Below, in pieces: positions 1 to 11,000 of a stretch of DNA of 56,717 nucleotides; position 1 is the stretch's first letter, and each line of letters opens with the position of its first letter. The translations under genes and the position numbers were made by a program. The DNA is taken from assembly GCA_036381475.1 (NCBI GenBank), contig DASVCT010000205.1:1-56717 (forward strand), in the 5' to 3' direction. The stretch comes from ZC4RG29 sp036381475 (GTDB lineage Bacteria > Bacteroidota > Bacteroidia > Cytophagales > Cyclobacteriaceae). The notes below the pieces were generated by a model. That model was not told where the DNA came from, searched no databases, and was given only the letters and a program-made list of their open reading frames with translations.

Positions 1-1784
1 ACGAAGATATCGACTGGGCGCCGGGACTAGCTTATAACGCCCGCTATTTTGACCGCAGTTTCCTTACCGGCCTCGACCAGGACGACTGGATCGAAGCGGT
101 ACGTGAAATACAACAAGGATTGACCGATAGTGTCATCGTTAGTGCCATTCACCTCTGGCCGCCCGAGATTTATGCGTTACATGGGAAGGAGATCATACGC
201 GACCTCAAATCGCGCCGCGATGACCTCATGGAAGCGGCCCTGGAACTTTATCGTTTTTTGGCGCGCGACGTGGATGTGGTTGGTTCAGACAAGCATGAAG
301 TGTTCGATGTAGTCCGACAATCGGATGGCAACGTCGTTGTTGACATGTATAAGGCGAGTAAGGAAGGTGAGCGAAGTCGACACCTGTATCACCGCACCTT
401 CAGGCCTGCCGAAACCCGTGAGATCAGGCTTTATGGACGAGGTGGACTTGATCGGTTTAACATAACAGGAGAGGCACAGTCCAGCATACGGATTCGCGTC
501 ATAGGCGGTGATGATCAGGATACCTTGCGCGATGTATCGTCGGTGCGCGCACCCGGCAGACATACCATATTCTATGATACGCCTGGCTCATCGTTCCTGC
601 AAACGTCAGGCGAGGTTCAGGACCGCAGGGAAGACGACCCGACTGTGAATCGCTACGATCGGATGGCGTTTCGGTACGACCGTCTCGCGCCGCTCCTGTA
701 CGGAAATTTCAACCCTGACGATGGCCTGTTCATCGGCGGCGGTGTACTTTATCAGAATCACGGCTTCCGGAAAGAGCCGTTCAGGCAACGCCACATAGCG
801 CTGGCCAGCATTGCGCCGCGCACCCGTTCGTACAACTTGCTTTACCGGGGGATCTTTACCGGCGTGACCGGGAAATGGAACCTCGAGGTGGCTGCCGATC
901 TCAAGGTGCCTAATTTCGTGAATAACTTTTTCGGCTGGGGCAATGAGTCGGTCTTCGACGACGAAATCGACGATCAACCCGGCATCGACGCCGACGACGC
1001 CATCGACTATTACCGTTTTCGATTTGAAGAAATCCGCCTTGCAGCCATGCTCACGCGCCCGATTGGAAGCTACACGGAACTGAAAATAGGGTCGGCGTAT
1101 CAGCGCATCGAACTAGAGCGATCGGAAGGAGAAGATCGGTATGTTTTTGACTACGCTGAATCGTTGCCGTATGATATTTTCGAGGACTACAACAGCTTTG
1201 CCGGATTACAGTTCGAACTTGAAAGCGCCAAACGCGATGACGCTGTTTTAACAAAGCGCGGAGTATATGCGAGGCTGTCCGGTCGCGCGATGCAAGCCGT
1301 GAGCGAAGGGCAAGGGTTTACCAGCCTCGACGGGTCGGTGGCCCTGTATCACACGTTCCGGTATCCCGGGCGGCTGGTATTTGCCGTTCGTGCGGGGGGA
1401 GGTGTTAATACCGGTACTTATCCTTTCTACCAGGCTCAGGTTTTGGACGGCCGCACCGAAATAAGAGGATACCGAAAGACCCGGTTCTATGGTGATTCCC
1501 GGTTTTACACCAACCTGGAGATGCGGCTTCAGCTCACGAGTTTCAGAACGTATCTGTTTCCCGTATCGCTGGGGATACTGGGATTCCATGATTTTGGTCG
1601 CGTATGGTACGAGGACGACGAAGGCAACGATCCGACAGCACCCTCAGGACATTCCGATGTCTGGCATCGGACATGGGGCGGCGGCATCTGGATGACACCC
1701 TTCAACCTTACCGTCCTCTCCGCCGAACTGGGCCACTCTCCCGAGGGGAACCTGTTTTATCTGCGATTGGGATTCTTGTTTTAA
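1..1784 (+). CDS. BamA/TamA-like outer-membrane barrel protein, 3' part
   Basis: The reading frame is open from base 3, so the gene begins left of the window and the TTG at 120 is not its start. The visible part (about 594 residues) has a helical linker with several Arg/Asp pairs (RRDDLMEAALELYRFLARDV), a short beta-rich segment, and a C-terminal half with alternating hydrophobic strands that ends in LFYLRLGFLF, typical of an outer-membrane barrel with a terminal Phe. In Bacteroidota this linker-plus-barrel combination is usually the C-terminal part of large proteins whose N-terminus is a calcineurin-like metallophosphoesterase; that part would be outside the window. It converges on the OmpA-family gene with a 7-base gap. 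The barrel assignment is firm; the upstream domain is inference. Confidence 0.75.
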   Translation, partial: EDIDWAPGLAYNARYFDRSFLTGLDQDDWIEAVREIQQGLTDSVIVSAIHLWPPEIYALHGKEIIRDLKSRRDDLMEAALELYRFLARDVDVVGSDKHEVFDVVRQSDGNVVVDMYKASKEGERSRHLYHRTFRPAETREIRLYGRGGLDRFNITGEAQSSIRIRVIGGDDQDTLRDVSSVRAPGRHTIFYDTPGSSFLQTSGEVQDRREDDPTVNRYDRMAFRYDRLAPLLYGNFNPDDGLFIGGGVLYQNHGFRKEPFRQRHIALASIAPRTRSYNLLYRGIFTGVTGKWNLEVAADLKVPNFVNNFFGWGNESVFDDEIDDQPGIDADDAIDYYRFRFEEIRLAAMLTRPIGSYTELKIGSAYQRIELERSEGEDRYVFDYAESLPYDIFEDYNSFAGLQFELESAKRDDAVLTKRGVYARLSGRAMQAVSEGQGFTSLDGSVALYHTFRYPGRLVFAVRAGGGVNTGTYPFYQAQVLDGRTEIRGYRKTRFYGDSRFYTNLEMRLQLTSFRTYLFPVSLGILGFHDFGRVWYEDDEGNDPTAPSGHSDVWHRTWGGGIWMTPFNLTVLSAELGHSPEGNLFYLRLGFLF

Positions 1785-1791
1785 GGTGCGC

Positions 1792-3111
1792 CTACTTCCT
1801 CACAAACTCCACCCTCCGGTTCGCCGCCTTTCCTGCGGGCGTATCGTTTGATTCAGCGGGTTGGGTTTCTCCTTTGCCATCGGTTTCCATACGGTCGCCA
1901 CTGATTCCGAAGTTGTCAATCAGTGCCTGCCGGACGGCGGCGGCCCTTCGCTTGGAGAGGTCGAGATTGTGTGCTTCGTCGCCGTCGCTGTCGGTATGGC
2001 CGATGATGGCGATCTTAACGTCAGGATTCGTACTAAGCACGTCTGCTATTTCTTTCAGGATCCCGAACGATTCCGGCTTGATGTCCGCGGAGTTGGTGTT
2101 GAAGTAAATGCCTGTCGTCGAGAAGCGTCCTTCTGTCAGCAGCTTGTTGCGCGTATCGGGAGCGCCCACCGCGAGGCGAAGATTGGAAATGTAGTAGTTG
2201 TTGCCTTCACTTGCCGTTCCTTTTTCGAAGATTATAGCATTGTATTTTGCGTCCGGAACGAAGGCGCGAGGCAGATCCCAAACCTTCATTTCATTTACAT
2301 AGACCCTTATGCGTTGGTTTTGTCGCCAGATGCCGACACGTGCATGCGTGCGGTCGCTGTTAGTGAAACACGTCAGCCCTTCGCGGCTATTGTACATGAC
2401 TTCAATGCTGTTCTGAAACACCCGGTACCACGCGCGGCCTGTTGGGTGACTGCTGGCATCCTTGGGATGAAGTTGGATCTTTACGGCGTTAGCAAACCGC
2501 GTGAAATTATGTGGGTCGTCCCGCTCGGCTATAGAGATGTCGAAGCTGGCATCGTAGAAGCTGTACCCGGGGTTGCAGAGAAGATCGAATTCCAGTGTGA
2601 AGTTTTCAGGCAGTGCGTTGATGAACTCAGGGGTGAGCCCGCCCTGAGTGGTAAAGCCGAGCCAATGGCCCGGCTGACCCTCGATGGTTACCACTTCGCC
2701 ACCACCGTTGGTGTTCCATTTCGCCGGGAAGTCGCCAATGGCATCTTGCGAAAAATCTTCAACCGCCAGGATCTTGTCGCCGGGAACAAAATCGAATTTT
2801 GAATACGCTGCAAACGTAGGTGCTACGGGGCCGGACGAAGATGCGCTCTCTGTTCCCGACGTTCCTGTATTTTCGGTTGTCGTGCCGCTGTCGTTCGTGC
2901 TGCCACCGGACGCCGGTTCATTGTCTTCTTTGACGCCCTCTTCGACGCCCTTTTTCACTTCGTCAAGTCCCTTGTCGATTGCCCGGTCGATCTTCTGATC
3001 AACACGCTGTTTTGCTTTCCTCAAAATTCGGTCTCCGATGCCCTGGGCCAGCACACTAGCCGGCACCGCCAGGAATGCGACTAAAGCTGCAATCAGTAAA
3101 GTGGATCTCAT
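1792..3111 (-). CDS. OmpA-family outer-membrane protein
   Basis: The 439-residue protein starts at the ATG ending at 3111, because MRSTLLIAALVAFLAVPASV then reads as a signal peptide (cut near VLAQ); an upstream in-frame start would bury it. Residues about 25-95 are a charged low-complexity stretch (RAIDKGLDEVKKGVEEGVKE, then Ser/Thr/Gly-rich). Residues about 100-310 form a beta-rich domain like a LamG/concanavalin-type fold (DFSQDAIGDFPAKWNTNGGG). The last 110 residues are an OmpA-type peptidoglycan-binding domain with IYFNTNSADIKPES, GHTDSDGDEAHN, LSKRRAAAVRQAL and a closing NRRVEFVRK. It should tether the outer membrane to the cell wall. The role of the middle domain is unknown to me. It diverges from the ABC-F gene across about 95 bp. 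Confidence 0.88.
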   Translation of the reverse strand: MRSTLLIAALVAFLAVPASVLAQGIGDRILRKAKQRVDQKIDRAIDKGLDEVKKGVEEGVKEDNEPASGGSTNDSGTTTENTGTSGTESASSSGPVAPTFAAYSKFDFVPGDKILAVEDFSQDAIGDFPAKWNTNGGGEVVTIEGQPGHWLGFTTQGGLTPEFINALPENFTLEFDLLCNPGYSFYDASFDISIAERDDPHNFTRFANAVKIQLHPKDASSHPTGRAWYRVFQNSIEVMYNSREGLTCFTNSDRTHARVGIWRQNQRIRVYVNEMKVWDLPRAFVPDAKYNAIIFEKGTASEGNNYYISNLRLAVGAPDTRNKLLTEGRFSTTGIYFNTNSADIKPESFGILKEIADVLSTNPDVKIAIIGHTDSDGDEAHNLDLSKRRAAAVRQALIDNFGISGDRMETDGKGETQPAESNDTPAGKAANRRVEFVRK

Positions 3112-3206
3112 GTTGTTGATATTAAGAATGGAAGGTACGAAGATAAATTCTTTGCGCCTTTTTTCCACTAAATTCACGGCTTACTTTCCGGTACCTGAAT
3201 ACAGTG

Positions 3207-5069
3207 ATGGTGAATCTTTTGTCTGCCGAGCGACTTTCAAAATCTTTGCGCGATGCGTGGTTGTTCCGCGATGTTTCCCTGGGGATCGCAGAAGGAGAAA
3301 AGTATGGACTGGTGGGTGTGAACGGTGTCGGGAAGTCGACCTTGCTTCGCATCCTGGCGGGCAGGCTTGCACCTGACGAAGGGGCCGTGGTCGTGCGGCA
3401 GGGTGTGCGGGTCGGTATCCTTGATCAAAACCCTGCGGTCGCCGACGACCTTGCGCTACGCGATCTTTTGTTTGACGAGGAGAATGAAGTCGGGCGCGTA
3501 GTTAAAGATTATGAGGAGGCCGTGGTGCGGGAAGCATCAGGGGAGGAGATGCAGCACCTCCTTCAGCGGATGGAAGAACTTCAGGCATGGAGCTACGAAT
3601 CGAACGTGAAGGAAGTCGTCGGAAAGCTGGGAGTACCCGATCTTGACACGATCTACGGAAATCTTTCCGGCGGACAAAAGAAGCGCGTCCACCTGGCAAA
3701 GGTTCTCATTTCACAACCCGATCTGCTGATCCTTGATGAGCCGACCAACCACCTGGATGTCGATGCAATTGAATGGCTGGAAGACTATCTCTCCGCGGCA
3801 AAGGTTACTTTCATAATGGTTACGCACGACCGCTACTTTCTCGACAAGGTTGCGACTGGCATTCTTGAACTGGACGGTGGCCGCCTGTATTCTCATTCCG
3901 GCAACTATGCGGAGTTTCTTACGCGCAAGGCCGAACGGGAAGAGATAAAGAAGGCCGAGGCCGCACGCGCACGAAACCTTCTCAGGAAGGAACTGGAATG
4001 GATGCGGCGGCAACCCAAGGCGCGCGGAACCAAGTCGCGGGCACGAATAGCCGCCATAGAAACGCTGAAGGAAAAGGCGTCAGGAGTTCCGGAAAGAAGG
4101 GAGATCAAACTCGAAATGAACGAGTCAAGGCAAGGTGGAAAGATCCTGGAGCTGGAACATGTTCGCAAGGCCTACGGAGACAAGGTGATTATACGCGATT
4201 TTTCCTACGTTTTCAAAAAAGGTGATCGCATCGGAGTCATCGGCCGGAATGGCGCCGGTAAATCGACGCTGCTGGACGTCATCACGCGTCGCAGCGCACC
4301 CGACAAGGGGATGGTCGTTTCGGGCCTGACTACCCGGATCGGATACTTTTCGCAGCAAACCGCCGAACTCAATCCTGCAATCCGAGTGATCGAGGAAGTG
4401 CGATCCATCGCAGAGTTTATCACGCTCAGGGATGGCACGAGCCTTTCGGCATCACGTTTCCTCGAACAATTCAATTTTCCTCCGGAAAAACAGTATACAC
4501 CTATCGCGCGCCTGAGTGGAGGCGAAAAGAAACGACTTCAGTTGCTGAAACTTTTGATGGGCAGCCCGAACTTCCTCGTGCTGGATGAACCCACCAACGA
4601 TTTCGACATCGACACGCTGAATGCCCTGGGTGACTTTCTCGAAAACTTTGCCGGGTGTCTGGTACTCGTGTCCCATGATCGTTACTTTATGGACCAACTC
4701 GTGGATCAACTCTTTGTTGTAGCCGATGGTGAGGTTTCCGTGTTCAATGGAAATTACTCCGATTACCGCGCGTGGAAGACGGAGCAGGCAAAACCTGTCG
4801 AGATGCCGGACAAACCCATTCGATCCAGGCCCGAGGTGCCGTCCTCATCACCACGAAAACTTTCGTACAAGGAAAAAAAGGAGTTGGAACAACTTACCAT
4901 TGAGATTGAGGCGCTGGAACGGGAAAAAGCCACCGTTGTAGAATTGCTTTCGGGCGGGGAAACAGATCATCGGGCGTTGCTGGACTTGTCGAATAAAATC
5001 CGCACGCTTGATCAAGCGATCGAGAATTTGACGGAGCGCTGGCTGGTTCTGTCCGAACGGGAGGAGTGA
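3207..5069 (+). CDS. uup: ABC-F ATPase, Uup type
   Basis: This 620-residue soluble protein has two ABC cassettes and no membrane segments. Cassette 1 carries Walker A GVNGVGKST, signature LSGGQKKR and Walker B LLILDEPTNHLD. Cassette 2 carries GRNGAGKST, LSGGEKKR and FLVLDEPTNDFD. The linker is Arg/Lys-rich (RRQPKARGTKSRARI), as in ABC-F proteins. The final 80 residues form a charged coiled coil (KLSYKEKKELEQL...), the Uup C-terminal domain that binds branched DNA or ribosomes. ABC-F proteins act in the cytoplasm on the ribosome; Uup is also linked to DNA repair and transposon excision. The ATG at 3207 is preferred over the in-frame GTG one codon earlier. Family and subfamily are well supported; the precise role is not shown. 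Confidence 0.9.
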   Translation: MVNLLSAERLSKSLRDAWLFRDVSLGIAEGEKYGLVGVNGVGKSTLLRILAGRLAPDEGAVVVRQGVRVGILDQNPAVADDLALRDLLFDEENEVGRVVKDYEEAVVREASGEEMQHLLQRMEELQAWSYESNVKEVVGKLGVPDLDTIYGNLSGGQKKRVHLAKVLISQPDLLILDEPTNHLDVDAIEWLEDYLSAAKVTFIMVTHDRYFLDKVATGILELDGGRLYSHSGNYAEFLTRKAEREEIKKAEAARARNLLRKELEWMRRQPKARGTKSRARIAAIETLKEKASGVPERREIKLEMNESRQGGKILELEHVRKAYGDKVIIRDFSYVFKKGDRIGVIGRNGAGKSTLLDVITRRSAPDKGMVVSGLTTRIGYFSQQTAELNPAIRVIEEVRSIAEFITLRDGTSLSASRFLEQFNFPPEKQYTPIARLSGGEKKRLQLLKLLMGSPNFLVLDEPTNDFDIDTLNALGDFLENFAGCLVLVSHDRYFMDQLVDQLFVVADGEVSVFNGNYSDYRAWKTEQAKPVEMPDKPIRSRPEVPSSSPRKLSYKEKKELEQLTIEIEALEREKATVVELLSGGETDHRALLDLSNKIRTLDQAIENLTERWLVLSEREE

Positions 5070-5163
5070 TCCGCGAAAAATCTTTGGTCAAGAAGCCTCA
5101 CGCTTTTTTCCATTTTACCGAACTTGTTTTAACTTTCGGATGTACGTTATCTAAACCCAAACC

Positions 5164-5192
5164 AGGCCCGGATCTTGCTGCCGGGCCTTTTC
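5164..5192 (+). terminator. Rho-independent terminator-like hairpin
   Basis: A perfect 8-bp stem (AGGCCCGG with CCGGGCCT) encloses a 9-base loop and is followed by TTTT and a T/C-rich run. It lies about 95 bases after the ABC-F stop and 80 bases before the antiporter ATG, so it most likely ends the ABC-F transcript. It could instead be an attenuator in the antiporter leader. Confidence 0.65.
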
Positions 5193-5271
5193 AATTCTTC
5201 TTTTTTGAATAGGAGTCTCTGGGTATCACTATTTTGGTTAAGTTTAGTGTATTGGTGGCAGCAACGGCTAC

Positions 5272-7476
5272 ATGAGGAATTCTTCCTTCTTTTTTTACGG
5301 AATCGCGCTGTTAGCATCCGTCGGGCTCATGCTCTGGATACTCAACGTCGGTGGCAACCTGCCGGCTTCGGGAGATCTGGTGGTGGCACCTGTGCCGGGT
5401 CCGGCCGTCTCGGGAAATGTGCTGTGGAACTCACCGCTGGCGATGCTGCTCCTTCAGGTGGTGGTCATTCTGCTTGTCGTGCGCCTCTTTCTTGTGCTCA
5501 CGGCCCGTTTCGGACAGCCACCCGTTATTGGTGAGATTCTGGCGGGTGTCGTCCTGGGTCCGTCGCTCCTCGGCCTTCTCCTTCCCGGTGTGTCGGCATG
5601 GTTGTTTCCTTCCGTGTCGTTGGGTAACCTTAATGCCCTCAGCGAGGTTGGCCTGATCCTTCTCATGTTTATCATGGGCATGGAACTCGATATCCGGGTC
5701 TTGCGGACGCAAGCGAAGGCAACTATCCTGGTAAGCAATGTTGGCATTGTCGTGCCGCTGCTCGCCGGAATGGGCCTGGCATATTTTCTCTATACCGATT
5801 ATGCGCAAAACGGGGCCAGCTTCGAGGCTTTCGCATTGCTTACAGGCCTCAGTCTTACTGTGACGGCATTCCCATCCCTGTTGCGCATCGTGCAGGAGCG
5901 TGGATTTTACAAAACACCGTTGGGGTCGATGACGATCACGTCTGCCGCTGCGATCAACATTGCTGTGTGGTGTATCCTGGCAGCTGTCGTGGCAATGGTG
6001 AGGGCGGGTGGATTTGTGGCTGCGGCCGGGCCTGTCGCGATGGGGACCGTTTATGTGATCCTGATGCTAACTGTCGTCAAGCCCCTGATGCACAAGGTCG
6101 GATCCGTTTATGCGTCGAAGGAAATCTTCAACAAGAGGGTGGTGGGGCTTATTCTGGTCGTGCTCGCCTCCTCGTCCTACCTGGCAGAAGTTATCGGCAT
6201 CCACGCCTTGTTCGGTGCCTTTCTCGCGGGTGTTGCTATGCCGCATAACCTTTCGTTCAAAAAGATCATCACGGAAAAGTTTGAAGACATTAGCCTGGTG
6301 CTGTTGCTGCCCGTCTTCTTTATTATCACCGGTCTTCGTACCGATATCACGTTACTCAATTCGGCCTCGCACTGGCTGATCTTTGCTGTTGTGTTGCTCG
6401 TGGCTGTGGCCTTCAAGTTTGGATCGACAGCGCTGGCTGGCCGCATTGCCGGACTTCAGGCGCGCGACGCGCTGTCGCTTGGCGTGCTTCTCAATACACG
6501 CGGACTGATGGAGGTCGTGATCATTAACATCGGGTATGAGCTGGGCGTCTTTTCGACGGAGATCTTTACCATGCTGGTCCTCATGACGGTCGTGACGACG
6601 GCGGTCACGGTGCCGACACTGAACGCCTTTGACCGACTCTTTGCTGAGGATGATTTCGGTGCGCGGGTGCTCTCGCGCATACGTACTTCATTTAGGATCC
6701 TGTTATCGTTCGGTCCGCCAAAAATGGGAAGTACGCTGATCCGTCTTGCCGACCAGCTTACGCTGAAACATAACCGCAACGTCGACATTACCGCACTGCA
6801 CATTACACCCAGCTACGACATCAAACCGTACGAGGCACTTCTTTACGAGAAGGAAGCGTTTCAGCCGATCCGTTCCACAGCCCAGTTGCTCGGACTCCGC
6901 ATCAACACACTTTACAAGAATACAGAAGAGGTTGACAAGGAAATCATCAGCACCGTGGTGCAGGGACGCTTCGACCTCGTGCTGGTCGGCGCTGCACGAC
7001 CCATCTTTGCAGAAAAGGCCACGGGTGGCGTACTGAGACAGCTACTCGAAGTAGGCGAAACAAATGTGGGTGTCCTCATCGACCGGGGCTTCGTCATGGC
7101 AGAAAGTATCCTGCTGCTGCTCGGGTCGGAAGACGACCTTGCGTTACTTGAATACGCTTACCGGTTTCGCACAAGCAATCGTGCCCGCGTAACCGTTTTG
7201 AAAGTATCCGACGGCCAGCACGTCGACTTTTACAACAAAGAGTCGCCGTACTTCCACCTTGCCACGCACTTCAACGAAGTCATCGAACAACGTATACCTG
7301 ACAGGCAGTTGCTCGCGCACTTTAACCTGATCCTCGTCGGCCTCGATCTCTGGAATGAGATCAACTCCAAACGCGCAACCTGGATCAAGGACTGTCCGTC
7401 CATCCTCGTCGTAAAACACCATCACGACCTGCCCCGCGACGTTGAACAACGCGTTGCCCGCGAAGCTGAACAGTAG
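5272..7476 (+). CDS. CPA2-family cation/proton antiporter with C-terminal USP-like domains
   Basis: The 734-residue protein opens with one hydrophobic segment and a periplasmic loop, then about 12 membrane segments from residue 60 to 450 of the Na+/H+ exchanger (CPA2/KefB) fold. Typical motifs are QPPVIGEILAGVVLGPSLLG, the GLSLTVTAFPSLLRI unwound-helix region and LGVLLNTRGLMEVVI. From about residue 470 to 730 the protein is cytosolic and looks like two tandem universal-stress-protein-like domains (VDITALHITPSYD; RARVTVLKVSDG; LILVGLDLWNE). It should exchange Na+ or K+ for protons at the inner membrane, with the tail sensing a ligand. No TrkA-N (KTN) motif is visible, unlike E. coli KefB/C. 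Cation specificity cannot be read from sequence. The stop codon lies inside the first unit of a heptamer repeat. Confidence 0.88.
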   Translation: MRNSSFFFYGIALLASVGLMLWILNVGGNLPASGDLVVAPVPGPAVSGNVLWNSPLAMLLLQVVVILLVVRLFLVLTARFGQPPVIGEILAGVVLGPSLLGLLLPGVSAWLFPSVSLGNLNALSEVGLILLMFIMGMELDIRVLRTQAKATILVSNVGIVVPLLAGMGLAYFLYTDYAQNGASFEAFALLTGLSLTVTAFPSLLRIVQERGFYKTPLGSMTITSAAAINIAVWCILAAVVAMVRAGGFVAAAGPVAMGTVYVILMLTVVKPLMHKVGSVYASKEIFNKRVVGLILVVLASSSYLAEVIGIHALFGAFLAGVAMPHNLSFKKIITEKFEDISLVLLLPVFFIITGLRTDITLLNSASHWLIFAVVLLVAVAFKFGSTALAGRIAGLQARDALSLGVLLNTRGLMEVVIINIGYELGVFSTEIFTMLVLMTVVTTAVTVPTLNAFDRLFAEDDFGARVLSRIRTSFRILLSFGPPKMGSTLIRLADQLTLKHNRNVDITALHITPSYDIKPYEALLYEKEAFQPIRSTAQLLGLRINTLYKNTEEVDKEIISTVVQGRFDLVLVGAARPIFAEKATGGVLRQLLEVGETNVGVLIDRGFVMAESILLLLGSEDDLALLEYAYRFRTSNRARVTVLKVSDGQHVDFYNKESPYFHLATHFNEVIEQRIPDRQLLAHFNLILVGLDLWNEINSKRATWIKDCPSILVVKHHHDLPRDVEQRVAREAEQ

Positions 7477-7503
7477 GCAGTGGCAGTAGGCAGTAGGCAA
7501 TTG
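7471..7503 (+). repeat. CAGTAGG heptamer tandem repeat starting at the antiporter stop codon
   Basis: Five consecutive units read CAGTAGG, CAGTGG, CAGTAGG, CAGTAGG, CAATTGG. The first unit contains the last Gln codon and the TAG stop of the antiporter gene (7474-7476). The array fills the gap between this gene and the convergent OsmC gene. No palindrome or T-run is present, so it is not a standard terminator. Confidence 0.8.
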
Positions 7504-7516
7504 GTAGCTGGAAGTA

Positions 7517-7930
7517 TTAGTTCAAGGTCCCGTTCACTGTAATTGTTGCACTTAGTGACAGAGAGATAGGGCACGTGTCCTTGGCCTTGCGAACGCATTC
7601 CTGGAAAGTGTCATTATCGATGTCCTTGATTTTCGCTTTCAATTCCAGGTGTGATGTCTTGATGGAACCGGCATCCAGGCCGACGGTGCATTCCACCTGC
7701 AATTCATCGGGCGTGAAGCCCGCCTCTCCAAGAACAAAGCTGAGCTTCATGGCATAGCAGCCCGCATGTGCGGCAGCGACCAGTTCTTCAGGATTCGTTT
7801 CCTTACCGTCTTCAAAACGCGAGCGGTAGTTGTATTTTGTTGAGCTGAGTACGCCCGAATCGGTAGTCAATACGCCGGTACCTTCCTTGCCGGTACCCTT
7901 CCACACTGCTTTTGCCTTTCTTTTTATCAT
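7517..7930 (-). CDS. OsmC-family peroxiredoxin
   Basis: The 137-residue cytoplasmic protein matches the OsmC/Ohr fold in length and motifs: an N-terminal strand pair (KAKAVWKGTGKEG), NPEELVAAAHAGCYAMKLSF with the first redox Cys, and a second Cys in AKDTCPISLSLSA. These two cysteines are the catalytic pair that reduces organic hydroperoxides with dithiol reductants. The HAGC context and overall length favour OsmC over Ohr. It is convergent with the antiporter and divergent from the large T9SS substrate gene. No OhrR-type regulator is adjacent. Confidence 0.92.
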   Translation of the reverse strand: MIKRKAKAVWKGTGKEGTGVLTTDSGVLSSTKYNYRSRFEDGKETNPEELVAAAHAGCYAMKLSFVLGEAGFTPDELQVECTVGLDAGSIKTSHLELKAKIKDIDNDTFQECVRKAKDTCPISLSLSATITVNGTLN

Positions 7931-8088
7931 AGCCTTTGGTTTTTTGGTTTTTCAGACACAGCGAGGTGATTTCGCCCCGCACTTCTCCTTGCAGCCTCAA
8001 GGTAGAATTTAATCGCGAAATAGTGAAAATTCGGTCATCGCAGCGGTATCCCTGAATTTTGTATATTTCGACGACTTATAGTTGGCCT

Positions 8089-11000
8089 ATGCTGCGTTGT
8101 TTGCTTGTCCTGATAGCTCTCTACGGCTTTCATGCTCTCCAAGCACAACAATTCCTGTCCCGGTACTTAACGATATCGTCCATCGCGGATCTCGGAGGAA
8201 AAATTGTTTTCGCGGCTGACGATGGTGTCTACGGCAGCGAATTGTGGATTTCTGACGGCACCCCTGAAGGAACCACCCTCCTGAGCGACATCCAACCCGG
8301 CTCGTCCGGATCTGCGCCCGGCAACTTTATCGTTCATAACGGCAAGCTTTATTTTACCGCGACCACGCTTCAGTATGGCGTTGAATTGTGGAGCACAGAC
8401 GGCACGGAAGCGGGAACGATGCAGTTGAAAGACATTCGACCGGGGCATAATCTCGGCTCCGATCCACAGTTGATCACAGTCTACAAAAACACGCTCTATT
8501 TTATCGCTTCTCCCGACGGGTTTAACGTGTCCCTTTACCGTTCAAATGGCACGTCGGCAGGAACGCTGGAGGTAACCGATCTTGGCTTCGGGGAGGTCAC
8601 AGAAATTGCTGCAACGAGTGACTATCTGTACTTCATATTTGAAGGCACGCTCTGGAGGTCGGATGGCACCGGCCCTGGAACACAGGCATTGGACATCGAC
8701 GCGCAGCCTTCCGTTTCCAACCTGTTCGCAACGAACAATAAACTTTACTTCTCAACGAAATCTGCTTCGGGCAGCACGGTACGCCTGTACACGATTCAGG
8801 GGGCGAACCCGCATTCCGCGCTAAAGGAATTTATTGCACCTGCTCCCGGTTTCAACGAAATAAACCATCTCACGGCGGTGGCAGACAAAGTGTTCTTCTC
8901 CGTGAGAAAAAATTATGACGACCAGACCGACGAGCTTTGGGTAACGGATGGCACCACGGCCGGAACCACGCTCGTCAAGGCGTTTGGATGGTGGCCTCCG
9001 GATGGTGAAACGGCGATGCGCAATTTCGTTGCCTACAACAACCGGTTATACTTTCAAGGCGGCGCTTCTGTCAACTACGCCTTGTGGACTTCCGATGGCA
9101 CGGCCGCAGGTACAGCTGAGGTTCACGCGGTTCAGATTGGGTACCCTTACCAGGATGAAAACAAGCCGGTGGTCGTCGGGGGCAACCTTTACTTTTCAGG
9201 CAACGGCGAATTCTGGATCAGTGATGGAACGTCCACAGGTACACGTCAGCTTTTCGATGTGAACCAGGGACAGCAATCAATTCCCCTTAGCCTTACCGCC
9301 TCTGGCGACAAGGTGTACTTCGTGGCGGACGACGGTTACGGCCTGTCACTGTGGAACACCGCGCCGGCGGGCGAGATCGACGTAAGGACGGGCGACGAGG
9401 CATTGCGATCGGGCGACCGGCTCAACTTCGACCCGGTTCAGATAGATGGCTGTGCAGTTCGAACCCTCAAAATTGTCAACGCCGGGAAACGTGAATTGAT
9501 CCTGAATGAAGTGGCTGTATCGGGACAAGACTTCTTCCTGATGGGGCAACTCCCTGAACTGCTCGCGCCGGGCGATAAAGCTACGTTAGAGATCTATTTT
9601 CTGCCCCTTTCCTCCGGGACGCGCAAGGGACGGCTTACCATAACGACCAACGATGCCAATGAGGGAAGCTTTGTACTCGATGTAAGAGGCGTTTCCGTCG
9701 AAGGCGACACGCCGGCGTTTTGCGACGTGTATGACGACGAAGCACTTGCACGACATCTTGTCCCGGTACGCGATTCAGAAATTAAGATCAGTAACAGCAG
9801 CGTTCGCGAACAACAGCCGCCCGGCACTACAGTAGGTACACTGTCCACGGACGACGAAGGAATATTCAGTTATCGATTTGAATCGGGCGTTGGCGATGCG
9901 GATAATTACTTGTTCGAAATTGTCAACGGCGTATTGCGCGCCGCTGCGACGTTTGATTACGACAAACGCAATGTTTACACCGTGCGCGTTGGCGCACATG
10001 GCGACAGTGGCGACTTCCAATCGAACATCGCCATAACCATTACGCGTTCTGATAACCCACCGCCACCCGGTGATTGCAGTGCTCAAATTCACCGGCTCGA
10101 CTTCGGCATCAACGACGTTGCATTCAATAGCCAGGGACACCTCTTCGCCGTCTGCGAAGATGGTGTGGTGATGCGTTCTACCAACGATGGGTCATCGTGG
10201 ACGCGCCTGAGTTCAGGGACCGATGAGCCTCTTCGCAAGATCGAGTTCCGGGGAAGCAGCGGATTTATAACCGGGGATGGGTTCATGCTGAAGTCGGACG
10301 ACAACGGCGCAACCTGGTTCCGGATTTTCCTTCCTGATGACGTGTCGGCCGGCGTTTCGTTCTTCCTGGATGAAAACACGGGGTTCGTTGCCGGCGTCGA
10401 CGGAGCGTTCCTGCGTACCGACGACGGCGGAAGGAGCTGGCAGCTCACAGGCTATCCGTTCACCATTACGCCATCTGCCATGTGGTTTTTGGATGGGAAC
10501 AAGGGAATTGCGTGCGATGTGTGGGGACAGGTTATGAAGACTACCGACGGCGGAGCAACCTGGGATGCCGTCGATACCAGTCTCCTGGGCCCGTTTAATG
10601 AGTACACCGATATTGGATTTTTTGATGCCACTTACGGTATCATGGTGTCGACGACGAACGTGTACAAGTCGGACGACGGGGGCGATAGCTGGTATCCGGT
10701 CAGCGGCGTGCTTGGCGACTACTTCACGGGCGTGACCTTCGCCGGAGCCAATACCGCATACGTTTATGGTGGATATAACGAGTCCGAGATCTGGATTACG
10801 TCTAACAAAGGCCTGGACTGGTCCCCGGCCGACGGTGAACCGCTTACCGGCGTCAGCGGCATGGCCTATAAGCCTGCTTCCAGCCTCGTGGTGGTAGCCG
10901 GCGCCAATTCGTCGAATCCCGGTGCGATCGAGCCCGGCAGCGCTATTCTCGCCGCGCCTGCCGGTACCGCGTCGTGGCAAATCAAATCGGAGTTGCGCGC

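Noticed and set aside
1861..2802. Long open frame (313 codons) on the plus strand
   Set aside because: It is wholly antisense to the OmpA-family gene, whose protein has a signal peptide and a full OmpA domain; the plus-strand product has no recognisable features.
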